Part shown: positions 11,951 to 24,384 of the stretch, in pieces
Numbering within the stretch: position 1 is the first letter of the stretch
Layout: the number at the start of each line of letters is the position of its first letter
Program-made: the position numbers and the translations under genes
Notes under the pieces: generated by a model
Told to the model about the DNA's origin: nothing
The model's input: only the letters and a program-made list of their open reading frames with translations
Database searches by the model: none
DNA from: Petrosia ficiformis
Lineage: Eukaryota > Porifera > Demospongiae > Haplosclerida > Petrosiidae
DNA length: 64,000 bases
NCBI GenBank assembly: GCA_947044365.1
Contig: OX345643.1
Span: forward strand, 2,444,501-2,508,500
Reading direction: 5' to 3'

Positions 11951-13311
11951 GATGTACATTCAAGAGACAAACACAATGGTAGTAGTTACTTAAGTAGGTT
12001 GGGTCACCACACCCAGCTATAAGCCGTAGAATACCTTTAAGCTCTTATAGCTGGGAATATACACTCAAACACAATGGTGGTAGTTACTTAAGTGGGTTGG
12101 GTCACCACACCCAGCTATAAGCCGTAGAATACCTTTAAGCTCTTATAGCTGGGAATATACACTTCATGGCAATTACTTAGTATCAGTAATGGATGTACAT
12201 TCAAGAGACAAACACAATGGTGGTAGTTACTTAAGTAGGTTGGGTTAACACACCCAGCTATAAGCCGTAGAATAGTTTTCAGCTCTTATAGCTGGGAATA
12301 TACACTTCATGGCAATTACTTAGTATCAGTAGTGGATGTATATTCAAGAGACAAACACAATGGTGGTAGTTACTTAAGTAGGTTGGGTCACCACACCCAG
12401 CTATAAGCCGTAGAATACCTTTAAGCTCTTATAGCTGGGAATATACACTTCATGGCAATTACTTAGTATCAGTAATAGATGTACATTCAAGAGATAAACA
12501 CAATGGTGGTAGTTACTTAAGTAGGTTGGGTCACCACACCCAGCTATAAGCCGTAGAATACCTTTAAGCTCTTATAGCTGGGAATATACACTTCATGGCA
12601 ATTACTTAGTATCAGTAATGGATGTACATTTAAGAGACAAACACAATGGTGGTAGTTACTTAAGTGGGTTGGGTCACCACACCCAGCTATTAGCCGTAGA
12701 ATACATTTAAGCTCTTATAGCTGGGAATATACACTTCATGGCAATTACTTAGTATCAGTAATGGATGTACATTTAAGAGACAAACACAATGGTGGTGTTA
12801 CTTAAGTAGGTTGGGTCACCACACCCAGCTATAAGCCGTAGAATACCTTTAAGCTCTTATAGCTGGGAATATACACTTCATGGCAATTACTTAGTATCAG
12901 TAATGGATGTACATTTAAGAGACAAACACAATGGTGGTAGTTACTTAAGTGGGTTGGGTCACCACACCCAGCTATAAGCCGTAGAATACCTTTAAGCTCT
13001 TATAGCTGGGAATATACACTTCATGGCAATTACTTAGTATCAGTAATGGATGTACATTCAAGAGACAAACACAATGGTGGTAGTTACTTAAGTAGGTTGG
13101 GTCAACACACCCAGCTATAAGCCGTAGAATAGTTTTCAGCTCTTATAGCTGGGAATATACACTTCATGGCAATTACTTAGTATCAGTAATGGATGTACAT
13201 TTAAGAGACAAACACAATGGTGGTGTTACTTAAGTGGGTTGGGTCACCACACCCAACTATAAGCCGTAGAATACCTTTAAGCTCTTATAGCTGGGAATAT
13301 ACAATTCATGG
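11949..13311 (+). repeat. Minisatellite, 143-bp unit with a hairpin in every unit
   Basis: Unit starts (gatgtacattcaagagac) occur at about 12,192, 12,335, 12,478, 12,621 and 12,764, a spacing of 143, and continue to about 13,190, with shorter copies at the left end (11,949-12,180). Each unit has cccagctataag, a spacer of about 20 bases, then cttatagctggg, a perfect 12-base inverted repeat. Units differ by few substitutions, and one variant (agttttc instead of acctttaa) recurs in two non-adjacent units, which suggests multi-unit duplication. It replaces the 3' end of the asteroid pseudogene. Confidence 0.92.
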
Positions 13312-13554
13312 CAATTATTTATAGATAAGACATTCAAAACAATATAAAACATGATATTGCTACTGTATGTTATACATTGTTTTGTAATAATAGCATACAT
13401 TATTCTTTTCATCATATAGATAAAATCTATAGATTGTAAACTAGACCAAACATACCTAAAGTAGCAATACAGTTTTGATGAATATAAACAACTTAAATAA
13501 CAATTGCAAAACTGGCAAGAAAGTAAATGTTAACTAAAAAATAATTATTGTAAG

Positions 13555-13679
13555 TATATACATATATATATATATATATAATTATATATATATATATATA
13601 TATATATTTATTATATACATTGTAGCGATTAGCATTCATAACAATCAAGACTAACACAATAATTAGGCAAGATTATAAG

Positions 13680-13710
<31 letters not shown>

Positions 13711-13985
13711 TTATATATACATTGTAGCGATTAGCAATCTAGACTAACACATTAATTACCTTTTATCACCTTTTAATGGCCATCACAACATGCGGTTTTA
13801 TGCCACACCTTCAGGAATGTTCTTTTGGTGAATGTGCTTTTCACTTCAGCCAAGTGTAGCGATTAGCAATCTACTAACACATTAATTACCTTTTATCACC
13901 TTTTAATGGCCATCACAACATGCGGTTTTATGCCACACCTTCAGGAATGTTCTTTTGGTGAATGTGCTTTTCACTTCATTAAGCC
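13555..13985 (+). repeat. TA-rich tracts plus a tandem duplication of about 132 bp
   Basis: (TA)n tracts lie at 13,556-13,615 and 13,679-13,718. The block tgtagcgattagcaatct through gctttttcacttca-type text occurs at 13,723-13,854 and again at 13,855-13,978. A partial third start (tgtagcgattagcattc) is at 13,621. It lies directly upstream of dispanin D. Confidence 0.8.
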
Positions 13986-14029
13986 AAGTAAACTACGCCA
14001 TACTGTTGCAAACACTATCAGTATATAAT

Positions 14030-17000
14030 ATGGAAACAGGTTAGTATCGGGATTGTTGGTCTTTGTAGAAATAATCATAATTAATTATATATAATATTAT
14101 ATATATATAATTATTATATATATGTAATATATAATTGCAAATTGCTGACAAATTATGAATGATAATAATTATTATTTTACCAACTGTTAGAAATGATAAC
14201 ACCGTTGATACCTAATCCTCCTCTAGATCCCCAGGTAAAATATTTTATGTTATTCATGATCAATGTTCTACATACCATTATACCGCACTTTATTCATAAT
14301 AATTATAACTATTACAATGTATTTGGGAATATGAAATTCAGGAAACAATAAAAAATTAATTGTAATGTATATATATATGCTATTCTCAGGTTGTGTTGAA
14401 AAATATCTGCATGTAGTGACATCATACTGACATCACGACATTGATTCAGTATATTTTGGCCAAATGTTTTGGGACATGTAATTGATGTTGTACATGTGTT
14501 TATGTTAGTGTTAATAATACTGCATATAGAAAACTGATGTGTTGTATACTGTGTTATTTAAACAAACTCATGTGTATGTGTTATAATTAGTTTAAATTAA
14601 CATTCATAAAAATGTAATGGGCTATCTTAACCCTCAGTTGGTTATAGAAGGTTCGATATAATTTTATTTCCTCAATGCTGATTCATTTTTCCTGCTAGAT
14701 AATATTCACAACTACTAGTTTCATTTTAATCCTGATCTATATTGCCTATAATTATATTGATCAATATGATGTAATAAAGTGACAAAGCAGCAATACAGTG
14801 TATAAACTATAGTATTATAAGTATGACCTATTTCAGAGTAATTGGTTTGTACATGAATTTGTACTTATAGCAACAAACAACATTTTTGTGCCTAAATTAA
14901 TATGGGATGTTTATTTATGCCATGTATACTAGTTAATATAGATCAAATTACTACTTGTCAGTACACAACTCTGTTGTCTATTATTGTTAATTATATCCCA
15001 ATATGGTAACTGGTCAACTAAGATAATTGCAATCTTGAGCACATCCCATAGACACACCCCTCGATTCTAGGGTGTATCGTTAAATCTGAATAAGCAAGAC
15101 CCATACTCACATAATTAATGAGGTAGCAAATATCTTAGTTGATCCACAAAACTTCAGAGTAACCACATGTTTTATAAATCAGATATAAACCTACCTGATC
15201 CAATCAACATCTTGAGATGATAATAATTTTATTATGATAATAATTTTATTATTTGTATTATAATTTTGAGCAGAATGAAGCCAATTGTAACTATTATCCT
15301 CCTCCTCCTCCTCCAGCACTTCATGCATGGACAGGTATGATAATATTTCTAGTTGATAATATTTATTTATGAGTCTAGCGAACAAGACCCCATGTATGCA
15401 CAGCACTACTTTTTTTTTGAATGTGGGGTATCGTTAGTACTATAATGTATATACAATATTATATTATCAATTTGGAATGTTAATCAGCAGGAGTTTATGG
15501 ATTATGTGACCAAGTTGAACCTTTTCCTATCATTAATCTAACATGGTGTTTTCACATCCAAACATTATATAGCTCAATCGTAGATATTTATTATCAATAA
15601 CCTCACATTTTGAATATCCATGTATGATATACTGACATTACAACTTGCCTGAAATTCCATGTCAAGATGTTAACTCACCATATAATTACGTTAATAGACT
15701 AAGGTACTAAATATTTCATTGCTTTATATGTAATATGGGTGCTCCTGATAAGTTAACTCTATAGTCTTTTTGTCTGCTTTGGTGTATATGGTTTATTTAT
15801 TCACTGATATATCTGAAAAATTATAATTATTCAATTGTTGATTAGATTATTGTTTTTGTGTCATTTCAGCTGTATTTAGCGCATTGATTAATTTAATACA
15901 CTATTTTGATACATGTATATCCAATTTATTCTGAGCAATTATGCATTGATTACTCTAGGGCAAAGCAGATACATACCTCCTCCTGAGCCTCAGAATCATG
16001 GAGAACAGAATTTGGTAAGTTCATTTCTTACATACTTACTCACCTATCCAGATCTTGTGATGATTTTACATATATTTTTCTTATACAATTTTTATAACAA
16101 TTTTTATTTTGTGAAGAGTTTGAACAAAATGTGTTGATGCTTCAGTAGATCCTGGTCATTGGTTTAGTAGATACTATATTATTTGTTTGACTGGATCGGT
16201 ATTTCACAAAAAAAAACAATGCAAGGAAAGCCTCAAGTCCAAAGCATTATGTGTAGTTTCATTTCTTAGTTATAATAATAAAAATCTTTGGTGAAACACT
16301 GATTCAGTCAGCCAAATAATACACGATTCTCTCAGTTATTATAAACTGTACATGTTATATTATAGTACTATTATATAAATATTAAAATTTATTAATTATA
16401 TTGTAGCTAGTAGTATTGTTTGCTAACTGTTATGATATGAAATGTACGCTAAATTCTAATTGATAAGGCTGAAAGAAGAAAGTGAAAATGCTTGTAGTCA
16501 CACAGAATCGAACCCAGCTTCAGCCACCATGCATGAGCTATGACAACTAGACAAGCATCAAAATTATTATACTTGACTAGAATATTATTTTTTATGTTGT
16601 GATAATGTGATGAAAATGGCATGTTTGTTTTTAAACTCTGTAGGATTTGAACACTTGCAATTCAGCAATTATTTTAACGAAGTCAACTATTATAATAAGA
16701 CTACTAAACAAGGGCATATCTAGCAGTAGGCTAGGGTAGGCTTTAGCCTACCCTTAGACTTTGAACTTATTTCTTAATTACTTTTCAAAACATTGTATAT
16801 AATAATATTAAAATAATTTATATACGTACATGATAAATAATAAGGATAATTATGTTGGAAATATAATTCCTTTCCCTATAATTTTTGATTCTTTTCAGTA
16901 AATACAGCTGAGATCGCTTCTAGTGCTACCATATAGTATTATTAATTGACCACACTTCTCATTAATAATAATTTAGCTAAATTTTCGGTGCACTATATAC

Positions 17001-18402
17001 GCACGTTGTTTTCTTTCGGCCTGTCTTCCTGGCTACTCCCTTGCTACTAAAATACTAAGATTTCATATTACCTGATATACACATTTCGAATAACATTATT
17101 GAAGCTAGAATTTTGCATAATTATGTATAGTACAATAGTGCATTTTTTAAAATTCTGGCCCATTTCCCCTACAGATACCTAGAATCAGTAAATCAAATGT
17201 TGGTGGCTCTAATGATAAGCTGATGATTGCAGCAGTTGTCATGACTGCAATATCTCTTATAATCACTGGAGCTTTATGGCTTTTGTGTGTTTTGCCAAAT
17301 ATATTTTGGATTTATAAAGTAAGCAATAATATGTGTTAGTGATATCACATCACCTTGCATATAAGGTTTCTTCCTGCTGATCTACAGTATGTTGTGCAGA
17401 ACTTGAGTGTGTGTTCTATGCTGATTATTTGACTGAATCCCCTGGTAGGATGCAGCTTTATATGCATCGTGTATGCATAATTGCATTATAACTATATTAA
17501 TTTATATACAGTCACCCATGTTATTTTGGATCCTGTAAAAAGCAGACATCAGGTAAATGGACGAGGTCCCTAGCATTTCCCCAGTAAACGTTTGCATGTT
17601 ATTTTAGTTTGCAAACAAAACTTGGAAGTACAAATTTCAATGACTCAAATAATTTTTGACGGACTTCTGTGAAATTCCTCAGCCTCAGGAAGTAGCTTTT
17701 CATTATGTCAACCAAAGACATCATAGGTATTAATGATATAGGTATTAATCACCAGGTCCAGCAGAATACACAGGTTTTACTGTAAGAAGTATGGGGGCCT
17801 GATGATAATGATCATTAACTTGCATGAATTTAAATGACACGAGATAGTGTGACTTATGTCCCATGCAGTATTATTTGCATATGCATGGCACCATGTTTCC
17901 AATTTGATGAACTAGTGGCAGTGCATGCATGTAGGTAGATATATAGGAGATTTTTATCTGCACTGAGCAATGTATAGCATAGAAAATAGGATTAGAAATT
18001 TATTACCGTCAGCAGCTTTGATGAAATATCTCAAGATATGTATAATAGTTTATGGAACAAAGAGATAAGATTGAGGCAATGTTCTATTACAACATATTCT
18101 ATCAGGAAGTGGGGATAGTATTACAGGAATGGATAAGTATTGTACGTCCTTTCATTGCTTTGTATTATAATTATATAGGAATGTGTAAATATAAGATTGT
18201 CTTGACATAATTATTTCTTCTACAGGCAAGTGTTTCAAATGATCAGAAAGAAAAAGCAAAATATTCAAAGCTTGCATGTGGTGGAAGTCTTGTTTGTTTC
18301 ATTTGCTCTGGAATTGTGGCATCACTTTTTCTTGCAGTCTTTGTTGGATCGTTTGTCATAACTAGTCTCAATAGTAGTAGTAGTACTACTACTGATTATT
18401 AA
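14030..18402 (+). CDS. Dispanin D (CD225/IFITM-like, second subfamily), six exons
   Basis: Joined exons 14030-14039, 14191-14234, 15274-15334, 15959-16014, 17175-17318 and 18226-18402 give about 163 residues, with GT-AG sites and the same phase series (1,0,1,0,0) as the minus-strand dispanins. Exon 1 is ATGGAAACAG followed by donor gttagt. Exons 2-4 give a Pro-rich N terminus (PLIPNPPLDPQ, YYPPPPPP, YIPPPEPQ). Exon 5 carries hydrophobic segment one (LMIAAVVMTAISLIITGALW) ending in FWIYK. Exon 6 carries a loop (SVSNDQKEKAKYSKLACGG) and segment two, then a Ser/Thr tail ending TTTDY. Pro-rich N terminus, two membrane segments and a charged loop with Ala/Ser spacing fit CD225, though the sequence is divergent. 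The shared intron positions and phases are the strongest evidence of kinship with A-C. Introns hold a SINE-like element, a hAT-like element and a foldback. Confidence 0.72.
15012..15145. repeat. Inverted repeat in a dispanin D intron (foldback MITE)
   Basis: ggtcaactaagataattgca at the left end is inverted at the right end as gcaaatatcttagttgatcc. The same unit is at 44,141-44,274 in dispanin E. A relative with similar ends (ggttcaactaagatatttgc, cctctcaatcctag) lies near 59,580-59,660 in the CCZ1 intron, so it is an interspersed family. Confidence 0.6.
16447..16562 (-). mobile_element. tRNA-derived SINE-like element in dispanin D intron
   Basis: On the minus strand the text has an A-box-like TAGCTCATGCATGG followed about 15 bases later by a B-box-like GGGTTCGATTC, then a shared body (acaagcattttcactttctt...tagaatttag). 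The same order occurs at 45,614-45,741 (duplicated intron) and, with independent flanks, at 62,615-62,712 in a CCZ1 intron. That last copy supports a dispersed SINE rather than a tRNA gene; no cloverleaf can be folded by eye. Confidence 0.55.
16709..17043. mobile_element. hAT-like non-autonomous element, 335 bp, with 8-bp target duplication
   Basis: The element begins caagggcatatctag and ends ctactcccttg, and is flanked on both sides by ctactaaa (16,701-16,708 and 17,044-17,051). The paralogous intron of dispanin E near 45,893-45,905 reads ctactaaaatac with a single copy of ctactaaa and no insertion, an empty-site allele. The 8-bp duplication and short CAAGGG termini fit the hAT superfamily. 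No transposase is present. Confidence 0.8.
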
Positions 18403-18734
18403 CATTAGGCATGCAAACATTAAATGTTGTAAATCGTAATTGAAATTGTTTTTTTGTTTAAATGTATTTACATACGCTGTTAATTTTTTAATGAATAGAT
18501 GTTTTCAATTGTAATACAAACAGATCTTTTGTTAATTTTTACTATATTTTTGAATCCTTACACTTCGATTAACTCAGCTACAATGGACATGGTTAATAAT
18601 TCAGCACTAGATTACAGGTTGAATCAAGGCTGCTACATGATTAAACCTCAATATCTTCAAACTTTTAGGAGAGGTATCAATAAGTAGTGATTAGAGCATA
18701 GTGCCAAATTGCAGATATTTACCATGTAATTAGC

Positions 18735-18737
<3 letters not shown>

Positions 18738-18780
<43 letters not shown>
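18738..18780 (+). repeat. TA microsatellite
   Basis: (TA)n tract downstream of dispanin D. The corresponding site after dispanin E (47,592-47,605) has only a few TA units. Confidence 0.9.
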
Positions 18781-18781
<1 letters not shown>

Positions 18782-18809
18782 TATATATACACACTATAAA
18801 GAGTATGTC

Positions 18810-21800
18810 GCTTCTGGCCTACTGGCTAAGATCAAGTAGAAATAACTTTGATTATCTGAAGTGGTTATACTTATTTCTAATTCCGATTGTGGTAGCGGTC
18901 CCCAGTATATCATTTGTGTATATTGGTTCTCTGCACACAAGAGTTAATTTTGCAACTTAGGTGGTAAGAAAACTCTGTGAGCTATTTTTCTCAAAACATT
19001 TTGCTTATTGTCTGCGGTGAATTGATTCCAATGGTTGAGATCACCCCAGACATGTCCTTTACTCCAGAGGCTGGTTTACCAGCTCGGGGGGATAGTCGGT
19101 TGCTAGCTTTGCACCTACCAGCTGGTAATTACGGCTTCCTCCAGAAGCCTGTCTTTAAAAATAAGGACGGCTCTCTGGCAACAATTTTCCTGGTAGATCC
19201 TCCGGAGGTGGCATTGGATTGCAGCATCTGCAAGACCAATTACCACCGGTACAATGCTCTTGGTCAGCACCTACGAAGATATCATGGTCTTAAGTCATTC
19301 CATTTCGTCTGTCCTGACTGTGGTGAGCTGTTTGCTTCCAAGCGTGGCATCAACTCCCACAGGCAGCGGTGTGACGGAAAAGCGAATCGACCCAACCCAT
19401 GTGGCCATTGTGGTGCTAGGTATATTAGACCTTCTCTATTGTACTGAAAACGACCAGTGTAGTGTCACCGAAATGACGGTGGAAGATGATGACTTGGCCA
19501 AGTTTGTCTGTAAATACTGCAGTTCAAGCTGGCCAAGCCAGAGGAGTTTATCTGGACATATTCGGAACAGTCATATGGCTGAGTCTCAGAGAGACCGGAC
19601 TAAGCTGTTGAAGTCGCTTCCAGTGGGTAGCACACGGCAGCTCTGGACGGAGGAACTGAGAAAGCGTTTCTTGGATGTTGCAGATCAAGTTGGTTGGAAA
19701 GACCACACTGCAATAGCCAGAGCGCTTAATCTATCTGTGCGCCAGATCCAGAACTTCAGATCGAAGTTCCCTAAGGATCGTTGGAAGTGTAATGGGAATG
19801 CTCAGAGAATGGATTCTCCATTCGATGAGGCCGGATATTCCCAGGATGTGTTGAGGTGCAATGGGAATGCTCAGAGAATGGGTTCTCCATTTGATGAGGC
19901 CGGATATTCCCAGGATGGAGTTCTACAGCCTGTTACCGAAACCCGTCAGGGGGATAGCCAGTCTAATCGGCTCAGTGATGAGTTGGTAACCACTGGTGAA
20001 ATCCTTCAGTCTAGTCTGCTCAGCAATGAGCTGACAAACACTGGGGGGGATCCTTCTGATGGTGAGGTCCAGTCTTGCCGACTCAGTAATGAGTTGGTAA
20101 TCGCTAGAGAAGTGTCTCAGTCTAGCCGGATCAGTAATGAGATGGTAACTACTGTACACAATGATTCTCTTAGTGAACATAGCTCCCCTAATAGAGACCG
20201 CCAGAGTTATGGTGTCCACTTAGCCCTGCACCATGGACCAGCTGGCAACTCACATTATGTGAGGGATGTCTCCCTTAGTCCTACTAATGGACTATTGGTG
20301 TCTGTTACTACCACCAAGACACCTTCTCTGAGCTCTGAAACGGGTGATGCCGTCAGGCTCAATAGCCAGGAAACAGATCATGCTGCCCTGGGTCTGGAGC
20401 GGAACATTTTCTCTGATCACACCAGTGGCCTGGATGGAGAAACCGGTGATATTGCCCTAACTCCTCCTGTGTCATTGGAACAAGATGTGTCCCCCTCTGT
20501 TCCTAAAAGTGTTCCAGAGGAAGAAACAGGTAATGCTGTCTTACTATCAGAGACACACGAACAGACGCACTCAGTCGTTCCTGCAAATGACTTGGAGGGA
20601 GAAACGGATAACGCCGTCTCACCTCCACCAGGCATAGAAACAGATAATGCTGTCTTGCCTGTTGTCATTAATACCAGTGGAGGTAGAAGAGAAACAGATA
20701 ATGCTGTCTCGACTACAACCCATTCAGAAACAGGTGATGCTGTCTCATTGGGACCCACTGAAGGGCCAAACCATCTCGATGGGGAAACGGGTAGCGCCGT
20801 CCCCATTCCATCTGATGAGACCACCACTGTTGCTGAGTTCTTCAGCAAAACCCTCAAAGAGTGCCGGAGACCCAGCGGAATGAAAATTCCAAGGGTAGAG
20901 GGAAAAGAAAGGGTAAAAATCGGTCTGCGGGACGTAGGTCCAGGAACGATACCCAAAAATCTCTGGAGAATAATACCAGGGGAACAGATAATGCTGTCAC
21001 TGGTAAAAAAACATCGGTCAAGGGGACGTGGGTCCAAGACCAGTGCACCACAGCCTGCCCGATCCAACCAGCCCAACAGTTCGAGCCTGGCTACTCAACC
21101 AAGTGGTCCTGGTTCGGCTGTGGGTGTTGCTTCATCATCTTCCACGCGGCCCAAGTGGTTTTATGTCCAGGAGGTCACCGAGGAGGATCAGAAGAAGCTA
21201 CGAGACTATGTCTCTAACGCTTTGGATGATATCTCTGAGGACTTCCAATGGTCATCATTTGAAGCCGTTGTGGAAGGGTTGACTGCTAGAGTGGCATCTC
21301 TATGCGAGAAAAGTATGGAGAATGGTGCTGCCAAGCGGTCATTCCACCCTTCACAGGGATGGAGATGGAGGCAACAAAGGAGAGATCAGCAACATCCCTA
21401 TGCAAATGGACCACAGAGTTCTTCTGTTGGTCCCAGCACAGCCCAACAGTCTAAGTCACAAAAATCCGGTCGGCACAACTGGGCGGCCCAAAAGGCAGGC
21501 CACAATAGTCGGAACCACCCTGCTAGGTCCCGTCGCCGTGTGTTGGCTAGGAGACAATATAATGGGGCTGATGCACAACGCCTTCAGAAATTGTTCTTAA
21601 CAAATAGGAAGGCTTGTGTGAGGGAACTTTTGGAGGGACGAGATGGTCCACGGTGTGATATTCCGCTGGAAACGCTCACAAGTCATTTCCAAAAAGAATA
21701 CGCTGAAAATACAAATACAATGGAAAATCCTCCTCAATGGTTGACGGAATGTCTTAAAGCTGGAGACAATCCTCCCGAATGGGACTCTGTCTCTATTTCG

Positions 21801-24384
21801 GCTCAGGAAGTCAAACACCAGCTGAAACGCCTGCCAGGTAATTCTGCCCCAGGACCGGATCGCCTACCATACAAGGTGTGGAAAGCAATTGATCCGAGTG
21901 GCTCTATTCTTGCCAAAATTCTGGAGATTTGTCGTCTCCAAAAAAGAATACCCAAGTCCTGGAAAGAGAGCACTACCATCTTGCTCTACAAAAAGGGAGA
22001 TAAATCGGTACCAAGCAATTGGCGGCCGATCTCCCTGCAGAATGCAGTATACAAGATCTATGCTGCCCTGTGGGCAAAGAGACTAGCGACTTGGGCTAGT
22101 GAGGCAGAGATCATCTCTCCATGCCAGAAAGGTTTCATGCCCGGTGAGGGATGTAGCGAGCATGCCTTTCTGTTGCGATCCTTGATGGAGGATGCCAGGC
22201 GGAATCACAAATCTTTGTATTCCGTTTGGTTTGATCTCAAGAATGCCTTCGGGTCAATCCCTCATGACCTGCTGTGGTTCTCCATGAGACAAGTAGGGGT
22301 GCCCGGAGAAATAATAGATATCGTCCGCGATATCTATCAGGGGTCGTCTTTTAGAGTCCTCTCTGGGGACAATAATATGACTGACTCGATCCCTCAGGTG
22401 GGGGGGGTAAAACAGGGTTGCCCCCTTAGCCCTCTGGTATTCAACATTGCTATCGAAGGCCTTTTACGTGGCATTATGTCATGTCCTGCCGAGGGGTACT
22501 CCTTCGGGAAAGGCTTGTTCGAAGTCAAGTCCTTGGCTTATGCCGACGATCTGACAATTGTTGCTAAAACTGATGCTGCCATCAGGGCTATGATTGCTCG
22601 GATTGAGGAGTTTGCCAGCTGGGCCGGACTCTGTTTCAACGTCACCAAGTGTGCATCGTTGTCTACAGGCTATGTGTCCGGTAAGAGGATCGTCTTTCCT
22701 TCCACATTTACTCTGAACGGGAATACTATTCCTGTAATGAAATGGGAAGATCGATACCGACATCTGGGTGTGTTACTCGGTGCAAACCCTGAAGCTCACC
22801 TGGACCAGCTGTCCAAAGACTTCAAAAAGGACGTCGAGAGTGTATTCCAGTCGCCTTTGGCTGACTGGATGAAGCTCGAGGCTTTCAGGGATTTCGTCAT
22901 GCCCAAGTTAGACTACGTGCTCAGGACGACACTTGCCCATAAAACGTGGGCCAAGTTGTTGGATCGTCACGTAAGGAGTTGCATCAGGCGTTCTCTTGGC
23001 TTGCCACAGAGGACGTGCGATGCGTTCTTCTATACGTCAATGACTTCGGGTGGACTTGGACTGCGTTGCATTGAAGATGAACTAGGTTCACTGATGATAA
23101 CGCAAGCAGTCAAGATGCTAACCTCTCCCGATCCGTTGATTAGGGAGATGGCACAGCACTCCCTGAATTTGACTATTCTGAAGCGATGTGGGGGTGTGGA
23201 AGGTCCGGAGGACAGATGGAGGTATCTATCTGGTCAGCTCTCTAGTGCCCGAGTAAAGTATAGTGATGTGTCAACGATATAAAGCAGAGTCAAAGCATTC
23301 TGCTCCGACAGAAATGTTCGCTTGTGTGGTGGTGGTGAAAACTGTCCCCCAAGCTCCATCACTATAGCAGACCAGGTGTTGGACTCTCATTTGCATGAGA
23401 ACCTCCTTAGGAGACTCCGTGATGGGAGATCCAAACACTGGCTGCAACGTTGGACAAGTCTTGCGGAACAGGGTGGGCTTGCTCACTCTTTCAGCAAGAC
23501 GCCTGAGTCCAACTATTGGCTGCGTAACTGTAAGTATCTCCGTTATAGAGAATATCGGTTCGCAGTCAAGGCTCGGCTGAATCAACTGCCAGTAGCTTCC
23601 CAAAAACTGAAACTGGGTAAGCCAGTACATGAAGCATACTGTAGAGGTTGTGGGAGCAGTATTGAGACGCAGGAGCACTGTTTGAGTGTCTGCAAGAGGA
23701 ACATGCCAGCAATGAAAGAGCGGCACGACAAGATCGTTAGTCGACTTGTCAAGGCAATCCCTGACAGACTTGGTACTAAGTACCTCGACCAGTGTGTCCC
23801 CGGTTGCGAGGGACTTTTAAGGCCTGACATTGTCATTTTACCTTCAGATTCTGAAACATCAAAAAAGGCCTACCTGGTTGATGTTGCGGTACCCTGTGAG
23901 ACTGGAGATAATCTCCAGGCCTCGCGTGACCGCAAGAGGGAAAAGTACTCTGCCATCAGGGCAAAGCTGGAGGAGAGAGGCTATGAGACTCTGCTCGATG
24001 GTTTCATTGTTGGAACCTTGGGAACTTGGGTTTCGGAAAACGACGCTGTTCTCAAGCAATTGGGGATAGGTCGTAAGTACGAGCCCTTGTTTAAAAGACT
24101 CTGCTGCCGTGATGCGATAGCCGGGAGTTACTCCGTGTGGGCCTCCCGGAATCGGTTACATGCCCAGTTGGGAAGGGCAAATCAACGCCATTAGATCAAG
24201 CTCTCTTGAGCGCCTTCAAATTCTGGAGTGATCAACCTTACTCATGGTTGAAACACTCCGCACAAACCGTAGAATCATCTCTTATGTTCTACGAGGCCCC
24301 CATCCTCGCGGGTGACCTCTGGCTTCTGTCAGAGAAGGGCTCCCAACGGGTTTGTAGACTTGTCTGCAGACCTGACGGATGAAG
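18810..24384 (+). mobile_element. R2-type (RLE-encoding) non-LTR retrotransposon inserted in an asteroid-like gene
   Basis: Sequence shared with the paralogous locus stops at about 18,805-18,813 (cactataaa) and resumes at 24,385 (ggaaatgggcttcgtta). Between lies one element with zinc fingers, a Myb-like domain, reverse transcriptase and a restriction-like endonuclease, the R2/NeSL type of order. Compared with the locus at about 47,613-47,828, about 210 bp of target is missing: the asteroid promoter, start codon and first codons. The 3' untranslated region is about 190 bp (24,195-24,384) with no obvious poly-A. R2 elements normally sit in 28S rDNA; this one does not. Ends are estimated from paralogue comparison; no target-site duplication is visible. 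Confidence 0.85.
19031..24194 (+). pseudogene. R2-like retrotransposon polyprotein (ZnF-Myb-RT-RLE), interrupted by one frameshift and one stop
   Basis: Reading starts at an ATG at 19031 in one frame, with two fingers (CSIC...H at 19,220-19,285; CPDC...H...C at 19,310-19,372) and a CGHC pair near 19,400. It must shift frame at about 19,400-19,445. The next frame is open to 23,282: a CKYC...H-NSH finger at 19,509-19,574, a Myb-like block at about 19,638-19,788, a repetitive Ser/Thr-rich linker, and the reverse transcriptase with KGD, NWRPISL, QGCPLSP and the catalytic YADD at 22,539-22,550. An in-frame TAA at 23,280-23,282 interrupts it; the same frame then continues with a Cys/His knuckle (CRGC...H...C) near 23,640-23,695 and the endonuclease signature RPD (about 23,820) and VDV (about 23,877), ending at 24,194. 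The element is nearly intact and so probably recent, but cannot make the full protein as read. Confidence 0.85.

Noticed and set aside
11949..13311. CRISPR-like array
   Set aside because: Units are 143 bp and contiguous with no unique spacers, in a eukaryotic setting; it is a minisatellite. The same applies to the 70-bp and 28-bp arrays.
15191..15406. Minus-strand ORF of 71 codons
   Set aside because: Antisense to the Pro-rich exon 3 of dispanin D and its TA-rich flanks; no independent support.
16447..16562. A functional tRNA gene
   Set aside because: Only box-like motifs are present, with a long shared non-tRNA body and no convincing acceptor stem.
20417..21076. Long minus-strand ORF (219 codons) within the retrotransposon
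   Set aside because: It is antisense to the repeat-rich linker of the R2-like protein; the Glu-Thr-x-x-Ala-Val repeats simply read through in reverse.
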